Shown in pieces: positions 1 to 6,612 of a stretch of DNA of 10,150 bases. Position 1 is the first letter of the stretch. Each line of letters begins with the position of its first letter. The stretch is from DATKXO01 sp035528995 (GTDB lineage Bacteria; Planctomycetota; Phycisphaerae; UBA1845): contig DATKXO010000041.1 of assembly GCA_035528995.1 (NCBI GenBank), positions 1-10,150 on the forward strand, given 5' to 3'. Both the position numbers and the translations under genes were made by a program. Under the pieces are notes generated by a model that saw nothing but the letters and a program-made list of their open reading frames with translations, was not told where the DNA came from and ran no database searches.

Positions 1-1
1 G

Positions 2-742
2 ATCATCGCCGGCGTGTTTGCGGCGGCCATCAGCAGCTTGGATTCCATCATGGCGGCGCTCAGTCAGACGACGATGTCCGCGTTCTACCTGCCCGTCCGC
101 CGAAGGCGACGCGAAGCCAGTCGGACAGCCGGACATCCGCTGGACGATGCCGCGGAGGATCGGCGCAACGTCCGGGTGTCGCGGCTTTTCGTGATTCTTT
201 GGGGCGTGATCCTGTGCGTCCTGGCCGTGGTGGCCGAGGCCGCTTCCCGACGGTATCCCTCCATCCTCGATCTGGGCCTGGCCATGGCGGGCTACGCCGG
301 AGGCGGGTTATTCGCCGGATTCCTGCTCGCGTTTCTGCCGCTGAAGATCGACGGGCGCGGGTATCTGTTCTCCGCGCCCCTTTCGCTTCTGACCGTGTTC
401 GCCCTCGTCTGGCACGCGGAATGGGCGCAATGGACCTGCTGGATCGCCGGGGCCGCCCTGGTCGCCGCCTGGCTGTGCGCTCTGCTCCACCGCCCCACCG
501 GCACGCCTCGCTACGGCAAACGATTCCTGGAAACCCTCGTCCTGCTGGCCGGAGTCGGCCTGATGATCTGGCTCTGCCGGTATGGCTATTGGCAGGTCCC
601 GGACGAGAACGGCGAGATCATAAGTCGAACGATCGCCTGGCCCTGGTACGCGCCGGTCGGCAGCGTCGTCGCCTTCGTCTGGGGCTATCTGCTGTCCAAC
701 CCCCGTGCCAACGCAACGTCGCCCCACGTCCGGTCGAGCTGA
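2..742 (+). CDS. Sodium:solute symporter (SSS family), C-terminal part, 5' end outside window
   Basis: Frame 2 is open from the left edge to the TGA at 740-742, giving about 246 residues of a protein that begins upstream. The first residues read IIAGVFAAAISSLDSIMAAL, the typical core helix of the sodium:solute symporter family. The paired serines of ISSLDS correspond to the sodium-site helix (TM8 in the LeuT-fold numbering used for vSGLT). After a basic loop (PVRRRRREA) come about six hydrophobic segments, among them VILWGVILCVLAVV-like, LAMAGYAGGGLFAGFLLAF, a segment ending ALVWHAEW, WIAGAALVAAWLCALL, LVLLAGVGLMIWLC and VGSVVAFVWGYLLS. This matches the C-terminal half of a 13-14 helix Na+-coupled importer of the inner membrane. 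The substrate (sugar, sialic acid, amino acid or carboxylate) cannot be read from this half. The GTG at 14 is only an internal codon. The gene converges on the next gene and is not obviously part of the downstream operon. Confidence 0.88.
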   Translation: MIAGVFAAAISSLDSIMAALSQTTMSAFYLPVRRRRREASRTAGHPLDDAAEDRRNVRVSRLFVILWGVILCVLAVVAEAASRRYPSILDLGLAMAGYAGGGLFAGFLLAFLPLKIDGRGYLFSAPLSLLTVFALVWHAEWAQWTCWIAGAALVAAWLCALLHRPTGTPRYGKRFLETLVLLAGVGLMIWLCRYGYWQVPDENGEIISRTIAWPWYAPVGSVVAFVWGYLLSNPRANATSPHVRSS

Positions 743-754
743 ACGAGCATCACC

Positions 755-1570
755 TCAACGGCCCGACGGCCGCGGAAAGGGCTTATCGTCCGCCAGCCAC
801 AGGAACGCCAGGCTGGGTCGGATCGCCGGCGGCAGAATGACGCGAACGACCAGCCGGGCCAACGGACGGCCGAAGTTGACACCGGCCAACCCGCCGAGCA
901 ACTGCACGCTGGCATGCGATGCCATGTACGGCACGCCCCAGACGAACAGGTGCGGTGCCTGTTGGCTCCAGTAGAGCGCGACCACGCCCCCCGCTGCAAG
1001 AGGCATGCCCAGCATGAGCCCGACGTGCGCTACCCGCCGCCAGTGCGGGCAGACCACCACGGCGCACAGCCCGCAGGCAAACGCGATTCCGAAAGAGCAG
1101 GCCAGGATCGAGGTGACGACCAGATTGTAATCCTCGTAGTCGGTGTCGGGCTGCAACGGACCGGTGCGGACCCACGTCTGGATCGTGGTGTTGCCGATCC
1201 GCTGCACCCGGGTACCTCCCGAGATCGTCAGCTCGTCCAACATCACCTGGCTGATTCCGACCTCTGCCATGCCCAGGAGGAAGAACCCGGCGACGACCCC
1301 CAGAATCCAGCCCGCCAGCAGCAGCGAGGTCAGCCGCCGAAGCCACGGCCGCAGCGCCGTCGAGGCGTTGTTCGCCGCCTGGAACCGGCCACACTCCGGA
1401 CAACGCACCACCGGGATTCCTGTGCTCGGCTCGCGGTGCACCGCCAGCGTGCGCAGGTTGTAGCCGCATCCCTCGCAGAAGCAGTCCAGGTCGATGCACG
1501 CGACCGGAGCGCCGGCGGTCTTCGAAGGTACAACCCGCGCCGTCAAGATTGCCTCGTTTGACTCCCGCAT
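755..1570 (-). CDS. Zinc-ribbon multi-pass membrane protein of unknown function
   Basis: Reading the minus strand from ATG 1570 to TGA 757-755 gives 271 residues. Residues 30-36 read CFCEGCG followed by YNLR, and residues 57-60 read CPEC. This CxxCGYNLR...CPECG pattern is a small zinc ribbon common at the N-terminus of planctomycetal membrane proteins. Hydrophobic segments follow at about 80-104 (LLLAGWILGVVAGFFLL), 139-164 (ILACSFGIAFACGLCAVVV), 171-191, 196-216 and 228-249, so four or five membrane passes are likely, with the ribbon probably cytoplasmic. The frame stays open to 1696 with in-frame ATGs at 1600 and 1696. I prefer 1570 because the protein style and a weak purine-rich stretch (GGCAGAG) upstream fit better; the extra 42 residues are arginine-rich and look untranslated. 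I do not recognise a function. It stands alone, convergent with the symporter and divergent from the catabolic operon. Confidence 0.72.
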   Translation of the reverse strand: MRESNEAILTARVVPSKTAGAPVACIDLDCFCEGCGYNLRTLAVHREPSTGIPVVRCPECGRFQAANNASTALRPWLRRLTSLLLAGWILGVVAGFFLLGMAEVGISQVMLDELTISGGTRVQRIGNTTIQTWVRTGPLQPDTDYEDYNLVVTSILACSFGIAFACGLCAVVVCPHWRRVAHVGLMLGMPLAAGGVVALYWSQQAPHLFVWGVPYMASHASVQLLGGLAGVNFGRPLARLVVRVILPPAIRPSLAFLWLADDKPFPRPSGR

Positions 1571-1613
1571 GGTCTGCTCTGCCTGCCCGGACCTTCTCAT
1601 CGGCGCACACACA

Positions 1614-1627
1614 CCCGTCTGGACGGG
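1614..1627. promoter_or_regulatory. Perfect dyad CCCGTC-TG-GACGGG
   Basis: Six-base arms flank a two-base centre, 44 bp upstream of the preferred start of the minus-strand membrane protein. As DNA it could be an operator; as RNA it would be a stem with an impossibly small loop unless the stem frays. The position suits control of the minus-strand gene, but short GC dyads arise often by chance here. Confidence 0.2.
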
Positions 1628-1661
1628 CCTCCTGTGCCGGTCACGAGCGGAGATTCGCTGG

Positions 1662-1671
1662 TTCGATCGAA
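1662..1671. promoter_or_regulatory. Palindrome TTCGATCGAA next to an AT-rich patch
   Basis: A perfect 10-bp palindrome is followed directly by AATATT in a divergent intergenic region. It could be a regulator site, but no family consensus is matched that I can name. Confidence 0.18.
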
Positions 1672-1749
1672 ATATTCCGGGCCTGCCAATCGGCACGGAA
1701 GGCCTCGAGCACGCCCACCAAGCCGACGCTGGCCGTGCGTCGGAGCCGC

Positions 1750-1765
1750 CCGGGCCCCCGCCCGG
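1750..1765. repeat. GC hairpin CCGGGC-CCCC-GCCCGG
   Basis: Six-base perfect arms flank a four-base loop. A short TGTTT follows on the plus strand, but there is no real T tract, so it does not look like an intrinsic terminator. It could insulate upstream read-through into the operon or be chance in GC-rich DNA. Confidence 0.2.
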
Positions 1766-1768
1766 TGT

Positions 1769-1781
1769 TTCAGCACCTGAA
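1769..1781. promoter_or_regulatory. Dyad TTCAG-CAC-CTGAA upstream of the operon
   Basis: Perfect five-base arms flank a three-base centre. The dyad ends six bases before the -35-like element of the candidate operon promoter (1788-1816), a plausible activator or repressor position. It is less GC-biased than the other dyads nearby, which makes chance a little less likely. No regulator gene is visible in the window. Confidence 0.27.
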
Positions 1782-1787
1782 GGACGC

Positions 1788-1816
1788 TTGGATTTTCTAT
1801 CGGACCATGGTATCTA
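1788..1816 (+). promoter_or_regulatory. Weak sigma70-like promoter candidate for the ior-hyu operon
   Basis: TTGGAT (1788-1793) and TATCTA (1811-1816) are separated by 17 bp. Each hexamer matches three of six bacterial consensus bases. It lies in the most AT-rich part of the gap and about 130 bp before the iorA start, implying a 5' leader of roughly 120 nt. Promoter consensus in this lineage is uncertain, so this is only a candidate. Confidence 0.22.
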
Positions 1817-1945
1817 TGGGTTGATCGAGATGCCGCCTATGAATCGAGAGCAGCCGTTGGCTGATCGCGTACCGTCCGGCCGCACGCCGCCCGGCACCAG
1901 CGGTCGCGGTGCGCGCCCGGCGGCTCCGTATGCAGAGCACTTGCG

Positions 1946-3841
1946 ATGAGCGCATCACCGGGACATGAGATTCTCACCGGCGACCCCGGCACGCGCGCCT
2001 GCCTGCTGGGCAACCTGGCCATCGTCCGCGGCGGCCTGGAGGCCGGCGTGCAGTTCTTCTCCTGCTATCCGGGAACACCCTCGTCCGAGATCGGCGACAC
2101 CTTCGCCAGAATCGCCAAGGACGCCGGCGTCCTTTTCGAGTACTCCATCAACGAGAAGATCGCCGTCGAGGCCGCCTTTGCCGCCAGCCTGGCCGGCGCC
2201 CGGGCCATGTGCGGCATGAAGCACCTGGGCCTGAACTACGCCGGTGACCCCATCTCGACCATGCCCTACGTCGGCGTCAACGGAGGAATGGTCATTGTCT
2301 CCGCGGGCGATCCCTCGGCCATCACCAGCCCCAACGAGCAGGACCAGCGCCACTTCTCGCGCTTCCTGTATCTGCCTGTCTTCGATCCCGCGACGCCCGA
2401 GGACGCCTTGAGCATGACGCGCTACGCCTTCGGGTTCTCCGAAAGGACGAACCTGCCGGTCATCCTCCGTCCGACGACACGGGTGTGTCACAGCAGCGGC
2501 ATGGTCGAGTTCGGCCCCCTCCCCACCGAGAGGAACCAGATCCGCTTCGAGAAAGACCCGCCGCGTTACGTGCCCATCCCCAGCAACGCCCAGCGCATGC
2601 GCCTCGAGCTGACCGAACGCTTCAAACGGGCCGAGGCGGAGCTGGAGCAATCGGGCTTCTTCCCGCGAACCGGCCGGGGGCGGTCCGGGATCCTGGCCGG
2701 CGGCGTCGCCTACGCTCACGCCCGGCAGGTGGTCGAGGAGCTGGACCTGTACGAGCGGGTCACGCTGCAGAAGATCGGCGCCTATCCCATCCCCGACAAG
2801 GTGCTGGCCGAGTTCCTGGCCGGCGTGGATTCGGTCCTGGTGATCGAAGAGCTGACCCCCTTTGTCGAGGAATGCGTGAGTTTGTACGCATTCCGGCAGC
2901 ACCGCCAGCTCCCCGTGTTCGGCAAGCACAGCCGGCACTTCCCGCAGGAATTCGAGTACTCCATCGAGCTGGTCGACGATGCGATCCGGGCCTACGTCCG
3001 GCAGGAGAGGCGCCCCCGGGCCGCGGCAACCGTGCCGGAACTGCCCTCGCGCCCGCCCGTGCTCTGCGCCGGTTGTCCGCACCGGGCGAGCTACTACGCC
3101 ATCAGAAAGGTCTTCGGCGCCGACACCATCTATTGCAACGACATCGGCTGCTACACGCTGGGGTATGGCGAGCCGCTCGACGCCTGCGACGTCCTGCTCT
3201 GCATGGGTTCCTCCATTAGCCAGGCGTCCGGGCTCTCGCGTGTCACCGGGCGGCGCACCGTCGCCTGTATCGGTGATTCCACGTTCTTCCACAGCGGTCT
3301 GCCCGCCCTGACCAACGCCGTGCAGGCCGATGACGACGTCACCGTGATCATCCTGGACAACTACGTGACCGCCATGACCGGGTTCCAGCCCAGCCCGACG
3401 TCGCCTCCCCACAATGGGGACCCGCGCGCACCCACGGAACCGAAAGCGCCGCCGGAGGACACGCGAGGCCCTGCTATTGAAAAGGCGGTGCGCGGTCTGG
3501 GCGTCAAGCGCGTTTTTTCGGTGGATCCGTTCAATGAGGAGAAGACGCTCGCGGCCCTGAAGGCGGCCAAGGACGGCAGCGGCGTGAACGTGGTCGTGTC
3601 CCACGCTCCCTGCGCCGAAGTGACTCGCCGGCGCTCCAAGGGCAAGCTGAACAAGCCGTTGGCGATCGATCAGCAGCGCTGCAACCAGTGCGGTTTGTGC
3701 ATCCGGTTGCTGGGTTGTCCCGCCGTCTACGTCGCCGACGGCGAGCACGTCATCGACGAGAGCCTCTGTAACGGTTGCGGACTCTGCGCCCGCGTCTGCC
3801 AGCGCGACGCCATCCAGCCAGTGGCTGCGGAGGGGGTCTAG
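1946..3841 (+). CDS. iorA: Indolepyruvate:ferredoxin oxidoreductase, alpha subunit
   Basis: This 631-residue protein is the catalytic subunit of a CoA-dependent 2-oxo acid:ferredoxin oxidoreductase: aryl- or branched-chain 2-oxo acid + CoA + oxidised ferredoxin gives acyl-CoA + CO2 + reduced ferredoxin. The N-terminal pyrimidine-binding domain shows YPGTPSSEI (41-49), NEKIAVEAA (69-77, with the conserved glutamates) and MKHLGLN (91-97). The thiamine-diphosphate domain begins at C374-AGC-P (CAGCPH) and carries GDSTFFHSG from 443 with DNYVTAMTG from 471, the IorA version of the GDG...N thiamine motif. The tail is a two-cluster ferredoxin domain: C579, C582, C585, C591 and C608, C611, C614, C618. 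The x5 spacing before the fourth cysteine of the first set is, as I recall, usual for IorA. Length is normal. The ATG start has no clear ribosome-binding site upstream; homology begins near residue 15. It heads the operon and abuts iorB. True substrate may not be indolepyruvate. Confidence 0.95.
   Translation: MSASPGHEILTGDPGTRACLLGNLAIVRGGLEAGVQFFSCYPGTPSSEIGDTFARIAKDAGVLFEYSINEKIAVEAAFAASLAGARAMCGMKHLGLNYAGDPISTMPYVGVNGGMVIVSAGDPSAITSPNEQDQRHFSRFLYLPVFDPATPEDALSMTRYAFGFSERTNLPVILRPTTRVCHSSGMVEFGPLPTERNQIRFEKDPPRYVPIPSNAQRMRLELTERFKRAEAELEQSGFFPRTGRGRSGILAGGVAYAHARQVVEELDLYERVTLQKIGAYPIPDKVLAEFLAGVDSVLVIEELTPFVEECVSLYAFRQHRQLPVFGKHSRHFPQEFEYSIELVDDAIRAYVRQERRPRAAATVPELPSRPPVLCAGCPHRASYYAIRKVFGADTIYCNDIGCYTLGYGEPLDACDVLLCMGSSISQASGLSRVTGRRTVACIGDSTFFHSGLPALTNAVQADDDVTVIILDNYVTAMTGFQPSPTSPPHNGDPRAPTEPKAPPEDTRGPAIEKAVRGLGVKRVFSVDPFNEEKTLAALKAAKDGSGVNVVVSHAPCAEVTRRRSKGKLNKPLAIDQQRCNQCGLCIRLLGCPAVYVADGEHVIDESLCNGCGLCARVCQRDAIQPVAAEGV
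3829..3836 (+). promoter_or_regulatory. Strong ribosome-binding site for iorB
   Basis: GGAGGGGG lies inside the last iorA codons, five bases before the ATG at 3842 that directly follows the iorA stop. It fixes the iorB start and suggests translational coupling. Confidence 0.6.
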
Positions 3842-4483
3842 ATGAACGCCACGCCCGACCGCGACAACGGCACCGGCTGGCGCATGCTCGTCGCCGGAAC
3901 CGGCGGGCAAGGTGTGCTCACCGCCGCACGGCTGCTGTGCGACTGGCTGGTCGATCGCGGCCACAGCGTCGTCAGCGGTCAGTTGCACGGCATGGCTCAG
4001 CGCGGCGGCAGCGTGCAGTCCTCCGTCCTGGTCGATTGCGGGATCAGCCCGGTCATGCCGCGCGGGCGGGCCGACTACGTCCTGGGCTTCGAGCCCGTCG
4101 AGGCCGCCCGGGCCCTGCCCTTCATGTCCTCCCGCACCGTGGTCTACGTGAACACCGCCCCCGTCATCCCGTACGTCCTGGCCCAGCGATCTGTCCGTGA
4201 CGGGACCGAAGCGAAGTACCCGGACCCAAAAGAGCTCGCCGACGCCATCCGAGCCGTCACGCCACACCTGTTCACCTTCGACGCGACCGAGCGAGCCGTC
4301 GAGGCCGGATCGGCCGCCACCCTCAACATGATCATGGTCGGCTGCCTCCTCGGATCGGGACTCCTGCCCCACACCGCGGACAGCTTCTGGACGTTAGTCT
4401 CGAACAAGATGCGGCAGGACCTGATGGACGTCAATCAGCGCGCGTTCTCCAGCGGTGTCGAGTTGGGAAGGCGGCTTCAGTGA
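3842..4483 (+). CDS. iorB: Indolepyruvate:ferredoxin oxidoreductase, beta subunit
   Basis: This 213-residue protein belongs to the gamma-type domain family of 2-oxo acid:ferredoxin oxidoreductases and is the usual length for IorB. It shows the glycine-rich GTGGQG (19-24) near the start of a Rossmann-like fold and the diagnostic HGMAQRGGSV (49-58). It partners IorA in a heterodimeric or heterotetrameric cytoplasmic enzyme; this domain contributes to CoA/substrate binding while the thiamine and iron-sulfur centres lie in IorA. It starts immediately after the iorA stop with a strong ribosome-binding site, and its TGA overlaps the GTG of the next gene by 4 nt, which argues for stoichiometric co-expression. 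No separate ferredoxin gene is seen in the window. Confidence 0.94.
   Translation: MNATPDRDNGTGWRMLVAGTGGQGVLTAARLLCDWLVDRGHSVVSGQLHGMAQRGGSVQSSVLVDCGISPVMPRGRADYVLGFEPVEAARALPFMSSRTVVYVNTAPVIPYVLAQRSVRDGTEAKYPDPKELADAIRAVTPHLFTFDATERAVEAGSAATLNMIMVGCLLGSGLLPHTADSFWTLVSNKMRQDLMDVNQRAFSSGVELGRRLQ
4465..4471 (+). promoter_or_regulatory. Ribosome-binding site favouring the GTG start of the hyuA-type gene
   Basis: GGGAAGG sits eight bases before GTG 4480, inside iorB. A weaker GGAA at 4487-4490 precedes the alternative ATG at 4498, so the start is not fully settled. Confidence 0.4.
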
Positions 4484-6612
4484 GCCGGAACGAAGCCATG
4501 AAGCTCAAGGTTGGCATCGATGTGGGCGGCACGTTCACCGATTTCCTCGTCACCTCACAGGAGGGAGCGCCACGAGTCTACAAGGTGCTCTCGACGCCCT
4601 CCGACCCGTCCATCGGCCTGATCAACGGCCTGAGCGAGATCGCCGCCGACGTGGGAACCTCGCTCAACGAGCTGGCCCGCTCCATCGAGACCATCGTCCA
4701 CGGCACCACCGTGACCACCAACGCCGTCCTCACCGGCACCGGGGCCAAGACCGCCCTGCTGACCACCGACGGCGTCCGTGACGCCCTCGAGATGCGCCGC
4801 GGCATCCGCGAAGAGCAGTACAACAACCGCTACACCAACGTCGTGCCGCTCGTGCCGCGCTATCTGCGCTTCCCGGTAAAGGAGCGCCTGGACTACGCCG
4901 GCCGCCCGCTGCAACCGCTGAACGTCGACGACGTCCGCCAGGCGATCCGCCTCTTCGAGAAGGAACGGGTCGAGGCGGTGGCCGTCTGTTTCATGAACTC
5001 CTTCGCCAATCCGCAGCACGAACAGGAGGCGGCCGACCTCGTCCGCCGGGAACTGCCCGGTGCCCACCTCACCGTGTCATCCGAGCTGCTGCCCTCCATC
5101 CGCTTCTACGACCGGGTCAGCACCACGGTGCTCAACTCCTACGTCGGCCCCATCCTGAGTTCCTACCTGGATCGCCTGGTGGCCCGGCTGCGGGAGATCG
5201 AGTTCGGCGGCGTGCTTATGCTCATGCAGTCCAACGGCGGCGTCATGTCGCCCGACGTGGCCTACAGCGGACCCGCCCGGACGCTGCTCTCCGGGCCCGC
5301 CGCCGGACCCAGGGCCGGCCTGGGGTACGCCCGCCTCCACGAACACAACGACTGCATCACCGTCGACATGGGCGGCACCAGCTTCGACGCCGCCCTGGTG
5401 CAGAACGGCCACGCCACCGTGGTCACCGAAGGCGAAATCAACCGCTATCGCATCGCCCTGCCCATGCTCGACATCGTCACCATCGGAGCCGGCGGTGGCA
5501 GCATCGGCTGGATCGACGAGGGCGGCCTGCTCCGCATGGGACCGCAGAGCGCCGGCGCCGACCCCGGCCCGGCCTGCTACGCCAAGGGCGGCACCCTCCC
5601 CACCTGTACCGACGCCGACCTCATCCTGGGCTATCTCGATCCGGACTTCTTCGCCGGTGGCAAGATCAAGCTCGACAGGCAGGCTGCTCGCGACGCCGTC
5701 GCCGAGCACATCGCCGGGCCGCTCGGCATGTCCGTCGAGGAGGCGGCGGCCGGCATGTACCGCGTCATCAACACCAACATGGCCCACGGCGTGCGCCGGA
5801 TAACCATCAAGCGAGGCTTCGACCCGCGGGAGTTCCCCATCGTTGCCGCCGGAGGCGCCGGTCCCCTGCACGCCTGCATGATCTGCCACGAGCTGGAGGT
5901 CCCTCTGTTCATCGTGCCGCGAGAATCGTCCATCTTCTGTGCCGCCGGCATGCTCATGAGCGACCTGCAGCACGACTTCGTCTCGTCCTTCGTCTCGCCC
6001 TTCGATCGGCTGGACTGGGCCCGGCTCAACTCCGTAGTCGACGGCATGATCGAGCAGGGAACGGGTCTATTGGCCCAGGAGCACGTCCCCGACGACCAGC
6101 GCCGCTTCACCTTGAACCTGGACTGCCGGTACACCAAGCAGTACCACGAGGTCTCCTTCCCCGTGACGCTCGAAGCGGTGCGCAACGCCGACGCCGCCAC
6201 CATCGCCCGCTCCTTCCACGCCGACCACAACCGCATGTACGGCTACTCGCTCGAAGACGAGGGCACCGCCATCGAGCTGATCAACGTCCGGGTGCGGGCC
6301 GTCGGCCTCACCGACAAACCCGCCTACCCCACCGAGCCCTACGACGGAAAGGACGCCCGCACCGCCCTCAAGGGCGAGCGGCCCGTCTACCTCCCCGAGG
6401 AGGGCGCGTCCCGCCAGGTGCCCGTCTACGACGGCCACAAGACCCGTCACGGCAATCTCATCACCGGCCCCGCACTCATCGAGCAGGTCAACACCACCGT
6501 CCTGCTGACTGCCACCTTCGACTGCCTCTGCGACGAGCACGGCAGCTTCGTCGTCTACCGCAAGGACCACCGGCCCCGGCTCACCCAGCGCCTGCAGGAG
6601 ATGATCGCATGA
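4480..6612 (+). CDS. hyuA: Hydantoinase A / oxoprolinase / ketone carboxylase ATPase-type subunit
   Basis: The product is 710 residues from GTG 4480, or 704 from ATG 4498. It is a HyuA-family protein with an actin/ASKHA-like ATPase fold. The N-terminal phosphate motif is IDVGGTFTD (13-21); HGTTVTTNAVL (74-84) follows; the second phosphate motif is VDMGGTSFD (295-303). Further family blocks are SGPAAGPRAG (271-280), TIGAGGGS (334-341), PQSAGADPGPACY (355-367) and AAGGAGPLHA (456-465). Known members phosphorylate a carbonyl or amide group: N-methylhydantoinase and 5-oxoprolinase open a lactam ring, while acetone and acetophenone carboxylases activate a ketone and carboxylate it. Sequence alone does not separate these. 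The gene overlaps iorB by 4 nt and hyuB by 4 nt, so it is made with HyuB as a complex. A third small acetone-carboxylase-type gamma subunit is not present in the window. Confidence 0.9.
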   Translation: MSRNEAMKLKVGIDVGGTFTDFLVTSQEGAPRVYKVLSTPSDPSIGLINGLSEIAADVGTSLNELARSIETIVHGTTVTTNAVLTGTGAKTALLTTDGVRDALEMRRGIREEQYNNRYTNVVPLVPRYLRFPVKERLDYAGRPLQPLNVDDVRQAIRLFEKERVEAVAVCFMNSFANPQHEQEAADLVRRELPGAHLTVSSELLPSIRFYDRVSTTVLNSYVGPILSSYLDRLVARLREIEFGGVLMLMQSNGGVMSPDVAYSGPARTLLSGPAAGPRAGLGYARLHEHNDCITVDMGGTSFDAALVQNGHATVVTEGEINRYRIALPMLDIVTIGAGGGSIGWIDEGGLLRMGPQSAGADPGPACYAKGGTLPTCTDADLILGYLDPDFFAGGKIKLDRQAARDAVAEHIAGPLGMSVEEAAAGMYRVINTNMAHGVRRITIKRGFDPREFPIVAAGGAGPLHACMICHELEVPLFIVPRESSIFCAAGMLMSDLQHDFVSSFVSPFDRLDWARLNSVVDGMIEQGTGLLAQEHVPDDQRRFTLNLDCRYTKQYHEVSFPVTLEAVRNADAATIARSFHADHNRMYGYSLEDEGTAIELINVRVRAVGLTDKPAYPTEPYDGKDARTALKGERPVYLPEEGASRQVPVYDGHKTRHGNLITGPALIEQVNTTVLLTATFDCLCDEHGSFVVYRKDHRPRLTQRLQEMIA
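6596..6600 (+). promoter_or_regulatory. Ribosome-binding site for the hyuB-type gene
   Basis: AGGAG lies eight bases before ATG 6609, within the end of hyuA. It supports the start that overlaps the hyuA stop as ATGA. Confidence 0.5.

Larger units (their letters stand above)
1571..1945. other. Divergent intergenic region, no convincing gene
   Basis: These 375 bases lie between two divergent starts. The open frames that cross them encode arginine/proline-rich sequence of no recognisable family and are explained by high GC. The region holds several short perfect dyads (listed separately) and one weak sigma70-like promoter candidate for the operon. It also includes an AT-rich spot (AAATATT, about 1670-1676) that stands out from the GC-rich background. 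I see no RNA gene or riboswitch I can name. Confidence 0.6.

Noticed and set aside
1750..1770. Intrinsic terminator at the GC hairpin
   Set aside because: No plus-strand gene ends upstream of it, and only a short TGTTT follows rather than a T tract.
1494..1949. Plus-strand frame whose TGA overlaps the iorA ATG as ATGA, possibly a coupled leader peptide (e.g. 39 codons from 1830)
   Set aside because: The translation is Arg/Pro/Gly-rich with no domain, its 5' part is antisense to the membrane protein, and no ribosome-binding site is evident. The ATGA overlap alone is weak evidence.
1955..4372. Minus-strand open frame of 805 codons antisense to iorA-iorB
   Set aside because: It is a shadow of high-GC codon usage opposite two confidently identified genes; its translation is a Gly/Asp/Val/His-rich string with no recognisable domain.
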